Part shown: positions 9,279 to 17,501 of the stretch, one piece after another
Layout: each line of letters starts with the position of its first letter
Position numbering within the stretch: the stretch's first letter is position 1
Assembly: GCA_027575765.1 (NCBI GenBank)
Contig: JANBPT010000735.1
Coordinates: 1 to 24,478, forward strand
Length of the DNA stretch: 24,478 nucleotides
Reading direction: 5' to 3'
Source of the DNA: Tieghemiomyces parasiticus
Taxonomy: Eukaryota > Kickxellomycota > Dimargaritomycetes > Dimargaritales > Dimargaritaceae
Made by a program: the position numbers and the translations under genes
The notes under the pieces: model-generated
The model's input: the letters and a program-made list of their open reading frames with translations, nothing else
Database searches by the model: none
Told to the model about the DNA's origin: nothing

Positions 9279-9987
9279 ATGTCCTCGAGTAATGCCACCG
9301 CCAAACCCTCCGATCAGGAGATTGTGGCCCAGTTCAACGGGATGAAACAGGAGCTGCAGTCCATCGCCCAAAAGATCGGCGAGTTGGAGATGGAGGTGGA
9401 TGAGCACAAGTAAGTCGGGTGTAGGGCATGTCTGCTATGACTGTCCCATTTAGGCCTTTAAACACCCCGCAAGTATTGCGGACCTAGCGCTGTTTCCTCC
9501 CCCCTCTCGCTATGCTCCTCCTAACCCGCCTGGCTCTTGCCCTGCCCTGTTTCCTACCCTTCTATTCCTGACCAGGTTGGTCATTGACACCATGAAGCCA
9601 CTGAACACCGACCGCAAATGCTTCCGTCTTGTGGGCGGCGTGCTTGTCGAGAGGACGGTCGGGGAAGTCCTGCCGGCCCTGACCACAAATTTCGACGGGG
9701 TAAGTCTAATCGATGCAAAGGTCGAGATGTGAAGGGGATAATTATCCCAGCCGCCCCGTCCTATATTAGTTTTGTAAATGACGCTGGGCCTGGCTTCTCT
9801 GGCGCACTGGTCATATCCAATACTTACACTTTATTTTCATTTTTGTCCCCGGCCCTTCTCTCATTACCCCTAGATCAAGGGCATCATCGGCCAGCTGATG
9901 CAGACGTACAAAAAGAAGGAAGAAGAGATGAACAGCTTCCAAAAGAAGTACAACATCCGCGTGACCAAAGGACCCGCCCAGGCCTGA
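9279..9987 (+). CDS. PFD2: Prefoldin subunit 2
   Basis: This is a beta-type subunit of the hexameric prefoldin co-chaperone, which passes nascent actin and tubulin to the CCT chaperonin in the cytosol. The three exons, 9279-9409, 9576-9699 and 9874-9987, join in frame (phases 2 and 0) to 122 aa; the yeast protein is of similar size. Exon 1 gives an N-terminal helix (QEIVAQFNGMKQELQSIAQK). Exon 2 gives the family hairpin region with DRKCFRLVGGVLVERTV. Exon 3 gives the C-terminal coiled coil (IIGQLMQTYKKKEEEMNSF) and the KKYNIRV end. R-CFR-VGG-LVERTV is the diagnostic signature of subunit 2. Both introns start GTAAGTC, and their acceptors are CAG and TAG. The gene follows MTRR on the same strand and is convergent with the zinc transporter. 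Confidence 0.92.
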
Positions 9988-10225
9988 GCAAAACAGTTAT
10001 GGTTTATCGCTGTTATGGGGAAGTGTAACGTTTATTCCAGCTTGCCAATCCTACTCACACGTGCGCCGTTAAGTAAAAAAAAAATCCGCTCGTTTTCAGC
10101 AATGTATTCATCGTGATTTTGACCCGAGGTTAATATTGTACAGCACGTGCTTTGGAGACCGTAAGGTATGAGGGCCAAATTAGGCCCCGGTGGAAGCTTC
10201 ATATAATTCAGAGAATCCACTGTCT

Positions 10226-11911
10226 TTAGTGGGTATGTCCGAAAGCGATAAAAGCTGGCAGCAGCATCCCCACAAGTAGGATACCTAGCCGTCGGAGCAG
10301 TCGGCGCTTAAACCCGAAGTGAGACCTGGCCGGTGAGGGTGCGCCCAGCCCGTCGCCGTTGAGATGATCCGTGTTGGAACAATCTGAACAGGTATCGGGT
10401 GCGGCAAGGGCGTGTTCCTCATCGTCGTCGTCGTCGTGGTGGTGGTGGTGGTGATGGTGGTCCCCGTGGTGGTGATGCGGGTGGCCAGAATGGCGGCGGG
10501 AGGGAGGCCGGGTGCACGGATCCTCGTCCTCGAGATCGTTACACATAGTTTCCGGGAGGGAGTGGATAGCGGCGACGTAGAGGAACGTGCCGGCGGAGAA
10601 CAACAGTAAGATCGCGGTGAACTTGAGCATCCGATTGGACTGGTCGTCGCTGCCATCAGGGCTGGCATCGGTGAGGCCTACGAGAGCGGAGGCAGCGTAG
10701 GTGGTCAGGGCCATGAGCGGAGCAGCCAGGGAGAATACTACCAGGGTCGTCCGGATGGCCGCCCGCGACTGGCCCTCCTGGAGGAGCTGCGTACATAGTC
10801 CGAATGCTTCAGGGGCCTTGTGGAGGAAGATAGCCATAAAAATGATAAGTGATGTGCCCTCGGCAGCTCCACCTTGGGTGTGACCATGTGGGTGGCCGTG
10901 GGCAGGCGCGTTGCTGAGTGACGATTCGGCGGCGGCTGACGCTGAAGCGGAACCCAGGGCCAGGCCGTCGGCGGCAGCGTGAATGAGCATACCTATAGTG
11001 GCCGGTGACACGAAACTACGCAGAAAATTGCGCACCCGGGCGTAGGTGTAGCGGGGCCGGTGGCGAATGCTGGCCGTGCCAGTGCCGCAGTGGGACTGGG
11101 AACGGCGGACACACCGGCTAGTGTCGGCCTGCTCGCCCAGATCGTGAACCACTGGGATCGTATGGTGGTTATGACGGTGGTGTTCGGAGTGGGCGAGCAG
11201 ACCCTGGGATGCAGTCATGCTCCGTAACGACGATGGGGCGGTAGGTCCCGAGCGGTGCAGATTGGATGACGACCCAGCGCCCGGTGGAGACCGGGCCGTA
11301 ACATTTTTACGCAGGGCCGGGACCGAAACCGTCGTGGTGGTAGATCCTTCGTCAGGCGAGTGTGCACTAGCGTCGCTACTGGTGGGGGCTGGGTGGGATC
11401 CGCAGGCGTGGCCCCCGCTTGACAAGGGGGTCGCCACCGTCACCGTTACTCCGTTGATGTCTTCACATGGGCTCAATTCCTCGCCGCACTCACCACTATG
11501 GTCGTGGTCATGAGCAGGCTCTTGGTCTAGTGGCGTGTCTGGTAGGTGCCCGTGGTGGAAATGATGCGGCGAGTTGGTCAAGATAGAGATCAACGTGTCG
11601 AGGATAAACATCCAGGCGAACCCTAGCGTCAGGGCCAGGCCTACCCAGTGCGGTGGGCTCAGGTGGGACTTGGTCGCTTCGGCGTGCCCGTCGCCTTCGG
11701 TAAGGTGGGCCGGCATGGCTCGGTACAGCGAGTCGATGCCCTCGGGAATAATGACGAGCAGTCCCGTGCCGAGGAGAAGACCCGAGCCGAACACGCTGAA
11801 GAGCTGGAGTCGGTTGCCGTCGAGACGTAGCGACAATGGGACCAGCCCCACGGCGAGAGAGCCGAGGAACATGGCCCCACAGAACAGTAGCAGGGTCAGA
11901 AACGGGCTCAT
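10226..11911 (-). CDS. ZIP-family zinc transporter, ZIP9/Atx2 type
   Basis: This should move Zn2+ (Mn2+ in yeast Atx2) into the cytosol, probably across Golgi or related membranes. It is an intron-free 561 aa frame. Eight hydrophobic segments are visible: about 3-28, 37-58, 88-111, 300-325, 353-378, 387-412, 429-453 and 541-559. The metal site is read from HAAADGLALG (311-320) in TM4 and HKAPEAFGL (364-372) in TM5; FSAGTFLYVA (438-447) and SLPE are further ZIP9 marks. The protein is much longer than human ZIP9 (307 aa). It carries a roughly 190-residue His/Ser/Thr-rich insertion between TM3 and TM4. A second loop before TM8 holds a dense His tract followed by five Asp (479-500), a likely metal buffer. 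Upstream DNA is pyrimidine-rich on the coding strand. The choice of ZIP9 over other ZIP subfamilies is firm from TM4, TM5 and TM7; the substrate and compartment are inferred. Confidence 0.88.
   Translation of the reverse strand: MSPFLTLLLFCGAMFLGSLAVGLVPLSLRLDGNRLQLFSVFGSGLLLGTGLLVIIPEGIDSLYRAMPAHLTEGDGHAEATKSHLSPPHWVGLALTLGFAWMFILDTLISILTNSPHHFHHGHLPDTPLDQEPAHDHDHSGECGEELSPCEDINGVTVTVATPLSSGGHACGSHPAPTSSDASAHSPDEGSTTTTVSVPALRKNVTARSPPGAGSSSNLHRSGPTAPSSLRSMTASQGLLAHSEHHRHNHHTIPVVHDLGEQADTSRCVRRSQSHCGTGTASIRHRPRYTYARVRNFLRSFVSPATIGMLIHAAADGLALGSASASAAAESSLSNAPAHGHPHGHTQGGAAEGTSLIIFMAIFLHKAPEAFGLCTQLLQEGQSRAAIRTTLVVFSLAAPLMALTTYAASALVGLTDASPDGSDDQSNRMLKFTAILLLFSAGTFLYVAAIHSLPETMCNDLEDEDPCTRPPSRRHSGHPHHHHGDHHHHHHHHDDDDDEEHALAAPDTCSDCSNTDHLNGDGLGAPSPARSHFGFKRRLLRRLGILLVGMLLPAFIAFGHTH
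10412..10486 (-). repeat. CAC/GAC trinucleotide tract coding a His-Asp run
   Basis: Within the zinc transporter this codes residues 476-500, dominated by His codons and then Asp codons. On the plus strand it appears as GTC and GTG repeats. It is length-variable by nature and probably metal-binding in the protein. Confidence 0.85.
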
Positions 11912-13327
11912 TTCGCTGAACGAATGGGCCTAAAAGGCTCAAGGGCGCTGGCGGGTTATAGTGGTACAATAAGCGGGTGGGTGCTGTAAATTTTCTATTA
12001 ACGGAAAGTGCAGCTGATGCAGAGCCTAAGGGGTTGAGGTACGGGTGAATATCTGAAAGGTACTCCCGGTAGGTAATGGGATCGGCGTAAGCGAAAAGGA
12101 CACTGGGCTGGTCCTTAGCAAAGGGAATTACGTAGCTGTGGCTGGGGAGGGGTTCAAAGAGGTGGTGGTAATAGGCACACTAGGGGCAATGGCTGTCACA
12201 TCGGGATTGAGTCAAAGAGCTGTACCGCCCGGGTAAGTCAAGTCAAAGGTGGCGAGACAGTGCAGCAACGCTCGGATCGCCAACTTGTGCGCTGGAAGGT
12301 AAGGCCGTACTGGTCGGCGGAGGTAAGTGTAGGAAGCGCCAGCTATATAGCGACGTGGGCCAAGACTATTGAGAGCGAGGAAAAGGGGAGATGTGGGAGG
12401 GGGGCTGGGTCTGACAGCAGGCGAAATGCGCTATAAAAGAGGGGTGTTGATTAAGTTTGGCACCGGTCATTAGTATAAGGGAATCGGGGCAAGGCACTGC
12501 ACCGGACGTTAAGATACAGGCACCTATCTCCATACCTTTGTACTCTGGTTAGAGAACGTGGGTGAGCCCCTCCCCCCCCCCCGGCTTTGCGTGCTGAGCC
12601 CATTGACGGGCGTGGACAAAGTCCGCCATCCTTCCCTTTTCTAGGCTTGCCCCTCAACCACCTCCTTCTGAGCCTAGACGGACTGCGCATCGCCTGTCGC
12701 CGTTATTGTATCAGGAGGTGAAGGCGTGGCTACCGACGGTCTGACCTCTGGCGCGTGGTCGAGAGTATGCGGTGGGCTACCTTCCACCTATCGAGCTCCC
12801 CACGGGATTGCAACGGCCCAGCGTTATAGCACGGAGTCTTGTAGCCTAGTAGAGGGATGGAATGGGCGGGCCATCTCACTTGACTGGGCGCGGCGGTGTC
12901 GGCCTTCGTTACCCCAGGTGGCGTTAGTGGGCGTTGCTACTGGCGGCGGCCTCCGATCGAGGGCTGTTCCCCCATTGGCTATGAAAGGTCGCCCCTGCAA
13001 ATTCCCGCTACGGTTTGGATTCGACCGGGCCCGCGTCTAAATCTAATAACCCCTACAACTTGGTGATTGGTATCCGCGCCTAACTCAATATTAGCTGAGG
13101 CTGGGGCTGGTGCTTTGATTACGCTTGGATTCAATTCGGGTCAGAAGCCCGGCCGACTTAATCTGGGCCCTGCGCACGCCACTCTTGTTCATAACCCTAA
13201 TTTCCTGCGGACTTTACACGTCTCTTTTATCTACTTGACTGGCATCTTTTGTGCCTTATTGCTGGTAATATATATATGTAAGATGGAGGTGTAGCCTCGG
13301 GTGTGGTACACCGACCAAGTCATGGGA
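11912..13327. other. Intergenic region between two minus-strand genes, with an orphan plus-strand TATA box
   Basis: The section 11940-12420 is purine-rich on the plus strand, fitting the upstream DNA of the zinc transporter. A TATA box on the plus strand at 12432-12439 is followed by about 400 bases without any plus-strand ATG. A run of eleven C lies at 12572-12582. A frame at 12726-13040 begins with GTG and one at 13067-13294 with TTG. The latter ends in a hydrophobic stretch, but I do not accept either as a gene. Confidence 0.45.
12432..12439 (+). promoter_or_regulatory. TATA box (TATAAAAG) without an obvious coding gene
   Basis: This is a perfect TATAAAAG on the plus strand. Both neighbouring genes are on the minus strand, and no ATG frame follows closely. 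It could drive an unannotated non-coding RNA or be a chance match. Confidence 0.35.
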
Positions 13328-14017
13328 TCAGGTCGGGCCTGGTTCCTTCACGTCTTCGGCAACCTGGTCCAGCAACGATTGAATTTTCTGTCCACACCGA
13401 AACACCAGCTTAGTCTTAACTCGGGGCTGCATCCTCTTGTGAACGTAGGAGGCCAGTACGTCGCCATAGATGACTAGCGCATCCTCGAGGACGGCTTGCG
13501 TGACCGTGGGGTCATTTAAGGTGGGAATCCACCACACCTCAGCGCGTTTACGGTCGTTCGTCACGTAGATCCGGTTGACATCCCAGTGCACCGGGGAGAG
13601 CAGAGATACAGGTAGAGACTCGGCTGTGAGCGACACCCGAAGCGCCTTGGCGATGCGCTGGCTATACCGGTCCTGAACCGCGGCGACTTGCTCGTCTGGT
13701 CGGTGAAAGTGGTCTCGCGAAGGTACTGCGTGGACTATATTTGCTTGCCGATCGGCCACTTTGCGCTCTCTATCCGCCACGTTCTTGTGGTTTTTGCGGA
13801 AGTATCGGAGGTGCTTGCCCATGACCATAAAGTTCTGTAGGACGAAGTCTTCCTGGCGACGGGCCTTGGCCTCCTTCTCCTCGGGCCTCAGCTCGTTTCG
13901 ACGCTGCGAGTAGGAGGCGTAGGAACGGCAGGCTAGACAGGCAGGACGGGTGGCTGAAATGGGCATGGTAGACCACCAGCCGACGGTGCCCAGGCGGCTG
14001 GCAGGTAGACGGGACAT
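13328..14017 (-). CDS. Mitochondrial ribosome-binding factor A-like protein
   Basis: It probably helps mature the small subunit of the mitochondrial ribosome. The ATG at 14017 is chosen because the longer frame reaches only a TTG. The product is 229 aa without introns. Residues 1-35 are rich in Arg/Ser/Ala with almost no acids and suggest a mitochondrial presequence. A basic linker follows (EEKEAKARRQEDFVLQNFM). The C-terminal part from about 125 (RYSQRIAKALRV) to 215 looks like the RbfA KH-type fold: a helix, then DVNRIYVTNDRKRAEVWW, matching the RbfA pattern I--V-VT-D---A-V, then RVKTKLVFRCGQKIQSLLDQV, corresponding to the L-F--D--I-----I--LL end. The match is by pattern and not by strong identity, so RbfA is likely but not certain. 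The gene is divergent from BRE, with 543 bases between their start codons. Confidence 0.55.
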   Translation of the reverse strand: MSRLPASRLGTVGWWSTMPISATRPACLACRSYASYSQRRNELRPEEKEAKARRQEDFVLQNFMVMGKHLRYFRKNHKNVADRERKVADRQANIVHAVPSRDHFHRPDEQVAAVQDRYSQRIAKALRVSLTAESLPVSLLSPVHWDVNRIYVTNDRKRAEVWWIPTLNDPTVTQAVLEDALVIYGDVLASYVHKRMQPRVKTKLVFRCGQKIQSLLDQVAEDVKEPGPT

Positions 14018-14560
14018 GCCGGGGTTTGGATAACGTCGGGCGTGCGAGGGAAGCAATGGCGACTAGGGTAATAGTACCAAATTCCTGGCAATGTGTATAG
14101 ACTGAGGTTGGCAATTAGGTATGGGGCCGTTGGCGTCGACCGATCAGGTCCATCAGCAGCCTCCCAACCGTTGACGTCCGGAATCTGCCAGACGAAAGGT
14201 CTTTTTTTTTTTTGGCTGCTTCTCTGATAGGTGCTTAGTCTACTACAATTATTAACACACAATTCGTCGCGTTAAGCCAACTAACGTGGGACCCAGTTGG
14301 AGCTGACTGCCGGCGGGCCGGTTTGCGGTACCACATCTCTGGTGCTACGTTACGCCCGAGAGCGCCACCTTTCGAATCAAACGGGGCTCGGCCTCGCATC
14401 CATCCCCCCCCCGCCTCTACCCTCTTGTGGCTTGACCGCCCGTGTTGGCCATTGTCCTATTTGTTTCCACTGAATTCTGTCATTACACCTGCCCGACCCC
14501 TCGACGAATCCCTTGGTGCTGCACAACCGCACTCATTAACCTCGCATTTGCGCAATAGCC
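14018..14560. other. Divergent promoter region between the RbfA-like gene and BRE
   Basis: Two 5' ends face away from each other. The right half is pyrimidine-rich on the plus strand, as BRE's leader, and includes nine C at 14404-14412. A run of ten or more T lies near 14202-14212. No TATA box or gene is recognised. Confidence 0.45.
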
Positions 14561-16827
14561 ATGCTGGGCCCACGGACGACTCCGATCGAGTCTTTACTCG
14601 AAAAGCTGCCCGCTGATATCGCGGTTCAGTTTCGACCCTTTGTGGCCAGCCCTGAGGCCTCGTTCACCGATAATCTGCGCAGCATGCATATCCAAGATAC
14701 CCCGACCAACTCCGGTCAAAGGACCGGGGTGGATAACGCAGCACCAGTCAGTGGCCCCTCCACCAACATACCCGGCCGGCCCCGCCTTGTTCGAACGTGG
14801 GCCTCCGTTGCCACTCCGCCGTCCAAGGTTCAAGTATCAACAGAACCTAGCACCAGCCCCCCGGTCGCGCTCCACGATCGGATGGTCATACAACTTAACT
14901 TTTGCCGCAGTCAAGTCGAAGGTAGGTCTCGTTACTCTATTCTCTATTTGCGCATGTATTTTTAATGCTAATAATTTTGTAAACAATTCCACTTGGGAGA
15001 TACTAAATCGCACCTTTCTAAAATTATGTTTATTTAAATACCCCTCAGTAATGTTCGCGTTTGACCTTGCCTACCCTGACTTCCCACCCGATGTCATCCT
15101 ATCTCCTTCTTCTTTCAAGCCGCCACTGCATCCAGGTAAGTTCAATCGGGAGATGTCCCACCCAATCCGACCCAAGCCCTGGATCCCTTGATGACTGGCC
15201 AGCTCGATTTGCCTTGATAACCCATTGTTGTCCACTCTATTTCTACCCTCTCAACCACCTCGTACTGAACTCTTCAGATCACCCGTTTAATCCCGCCTGG
15301 GCCGAGGTAGTGAAGGGTGTGGACGTTTACCGTCCCCAGAATACGGCCTGGGTCGCCCAGGTACTCATGCGGATCGCGAGCCTTTACAAGGTACGTTGGT
15401 GTTAGCCACCACCTAGTGCCGCCCGACACTCGCTTGATGGCGGCTGTGACAATTACCTATATATTGGACCTTAGTTTAAAAAAAAAGACGGTGTGACATT
15501 CACTAACGCCCCTCCCACCAGGCCCATCACCACGCACCGTTGGCTTCCTTTCCACTGGAACGGATCCCGTTTGAGTATGGTTGTTGGAAAGACGACTCCG
15601 CTTTTGAAGGCCGCGTCATCTACGGGGACCGGTGGAACCCGGTCGAGGTCTTACTACGGATACCGCTGTATCTCACCGATCCTCTAGCGCCCGGTGCGGG
15701 GAAGGCCCGGTCCCCCGCAGGAACCCTGTGGGTCACTTATGAGATACCGCCAGATATCCCCAAGGCTAGCGACGTGCAAGATGTATCGGCCACATGTGCG
15801 CTGAAAAAACCCTGGCTGGAATGGACCGCCCAAGCCAAGGTAAGGCCTGCGCTGTGCCACTCTTTGCGAGCGGACTTGGTAGGGGCTGACAGGTAGGGAG
15901 CGGAAGCCGTGCCCTGCATGGGTCCCGTTCAAATTGACGAACCTGCAGTGATCGCCAGCCATACAGCTGATACCAAGTTTCGACATGATCCCGCACCCCC
16001 CCCCCACCTCTAACCCACCGCTTAACGCCGTTTCCCTACCCGAATTTCCGTCGAATAGATTCCCGACCTTGTCAAGACACGCTCTCTCGCCGACTATGTG
16101 GGCACATTAGTCAAGGTGCTGGAGACCCAGATAGTCGAAACTACAAAGTCCAAGTACGATGGCTCGGCTTTCGTCCAAGAATTGGCGCGAAGGTATAAGG
16201 CGTAAGTGATAATGGAAACTGGTTCCGACCCGTAGTCAATTTCGAGGGAATGCGTGACGGTGCCAGTTTACGATCGAGACTGTATATTTAACCGCTGTAC
16301 TTATCCACTTCCTTACTATCCACTCCGCGTTGTCAGGCAAACGATCGAGTACGATCGTCGGACCAGCCGCCGCATCAGCTTTATGTTCGAAATGTCCCTG
16401 GCGGACGGTGCCGGACCGGCCGCCCCGTCGCCATCGATCCTGGTCCCCGTGGTGGTGGCCCTTGTCCATTGCGAGGTCCCACCTCAGTTCCCGCACGAGC
16501 CCATGGAAATCCAGGTCCTATCGCCGATACAGTTCATGGACCGAAACGACCACCTGCTGTACGGCCCTGCCACCCAGGCCTGGCGACCCCATGCGCCAGA
16601 AACCACATTGACTGACGGAGTCCACCAGTGGGGGTAAGTTATGATGTCAGCTGGGGCGTCAGCATTCATGATAGGGGGGCTAAATAGTGTGGAAAAGCGG
16701 ACAGTCCCGGCTATATTAAGCTATACTAACGTACTGTACACCGTGCCCACTGCCATCCGTGGTTTTTTCCAGAGCGTTTGTGCGCCAGCTGTTGATTGCC
16801 TTTAGCCGAGACGAAGGTGGTAAATGA
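14561..16827 (+). CDS. BABAM2: BRE/BABAM2, UEV-domain scaffold of BRISC / BRCA1-A deubiquitinase complexes
   Basis: In animals BRE bridges MERIT40 to the BRCC36-Abraxas/ABRO1 K63-deubiquitinase. Seven exons join in frame: 14561-14921, 15049-15135, 15278-15390, 15522-15839, 16059-16201, 16337-16633 and 16773-16827. They give 457 aa (human 383). After an 85-residue Pro/Ser-rich N-terminal region comes the first UEV-like domain: VIQLNFCRSQVE-VMFAFDLAYPDFPPDVIL (109-138, across intron 1), HPFNPAW (151-157), a helix ending ASLYK (187), then IPFEYGCW (202-209) and RWNPVEVLLRIPL. A helical linker (IPDLVKTRSLADYV onward) leads to the second UEV-like domain: TIEYDRRTSRRISFMFEM (343-360), VHCEVPPQFPHEPMEIQVLS, and a C-terminal helix AFVRQLLIAFSRDE. 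The order and spacing follow human BRE throughout: YPELPPDFIF, NPSNPE, FEYQTLL, VVEYDAEG, LPLFFPRDQP. There is no catalytic cysteine, as expected for UEVs. Its partner in this fungus is not in the window. Confidence 0.83.
15840..16058 (+). other. BRE intron 4, phase 0, donor GTAAGGCCT
   Basis: This is the longest BRE intron (219 bases; the others are 127-142). It starts GTAAGGCCT after ...CCAAG, carries a run of ten C at 15996-16005, and has a CTCTAAC or CTTAAC branch candidate before the TAG acceptor. It shares its nine-base donor with introns in the next two plus-strand genes. Confidence 0.85.
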
Positions 16828-17501
16828 CATCGGTCATTCTTGTCGTCATGACCTTGCTGTCGAGCGTTATCGACCCCGGAATACGTTTATGTAACTGATA
16901 TGTGGCCTTTGCTAAGCAGCATGCTTCGTCCATCTTCTTCAAGCAATTTGGTCATAACCTTACAGTAAAAGTCTTTTAACGTTAACTGGCTTTCTGTCGA
17001 TGGGCTCAATAAGCTATCACCCAACTCCTTACAAGATACTGACTGCCAGGGGTGGGTAACCTGAGGTCGACGGCCTTACGAATGCCGCACTGCATCAGAG
17101 GTACATTGTAGGTCCCGCTATACTGACGCCTTCCATAGTCTGGGTCGTTCCGTTCTATTCGACGAAGCGCACCACCCAAGTAGACATCTGACAATTAGAA
17201 ATACCCACTGTCCGCCAGGACGGCACCCGACAATTTCACCTCCACACCCACGACGACTCGAACAAATAGTGGACCTAGGGAGGCTAGCAAGAAGGTCCAG
17301 CGGAGGCAACTTAGGAGAGACCCATATGACCAGCCTTCCACCCTTCCTACCCTCCTCCGCTCCCGCCCAAGTCGCCCACGCAACGCTTCACCACTTTTCC
17401 TCACTTCATTGCTGTATGGTCCGGTGTCTGCATTATTACTTTCGACGCATTTCCTAGTTCTACGCATTCAGCTCCTTCTCTCATCTTACTTCTTGACCAC
17501 T
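16828..17501. other. Intergenic: BRE 3' UTR and UBXN7-like promoter
   Basis: No gene is seen. The last 170 bases are pyrimidine-rich on the plus strand, as in other leaders. Minus-strand frames over 17006-17467 lack start support or domains. Confidence 0.5.

Noticed and set aside
10226..11911. Reading the long TM3-TM4 loop of the zinc transporter as an unspliced intron
   Set aside because: The frame stays open for the full 190 codons with protein-like His/Ser/Thr composition and no fitting GT...AG pair with a branch point was evident. Short of RNA data, it is kept as coding.
12539..12555. Resemblance to the U5 snRNA 5' end
   Set aside because: Only about ten bases match. The conserved U5 loop (CGCCTTTTAC-type) and Sm site are absent downstream.
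12726..13294. GTG- and TTG-started frames, one ending in a hydrophobic stretch
   Set aside because: Nuclear fungal genes rarely start without ATG, there is no upstream exon with ATG, and no recognisable motif.
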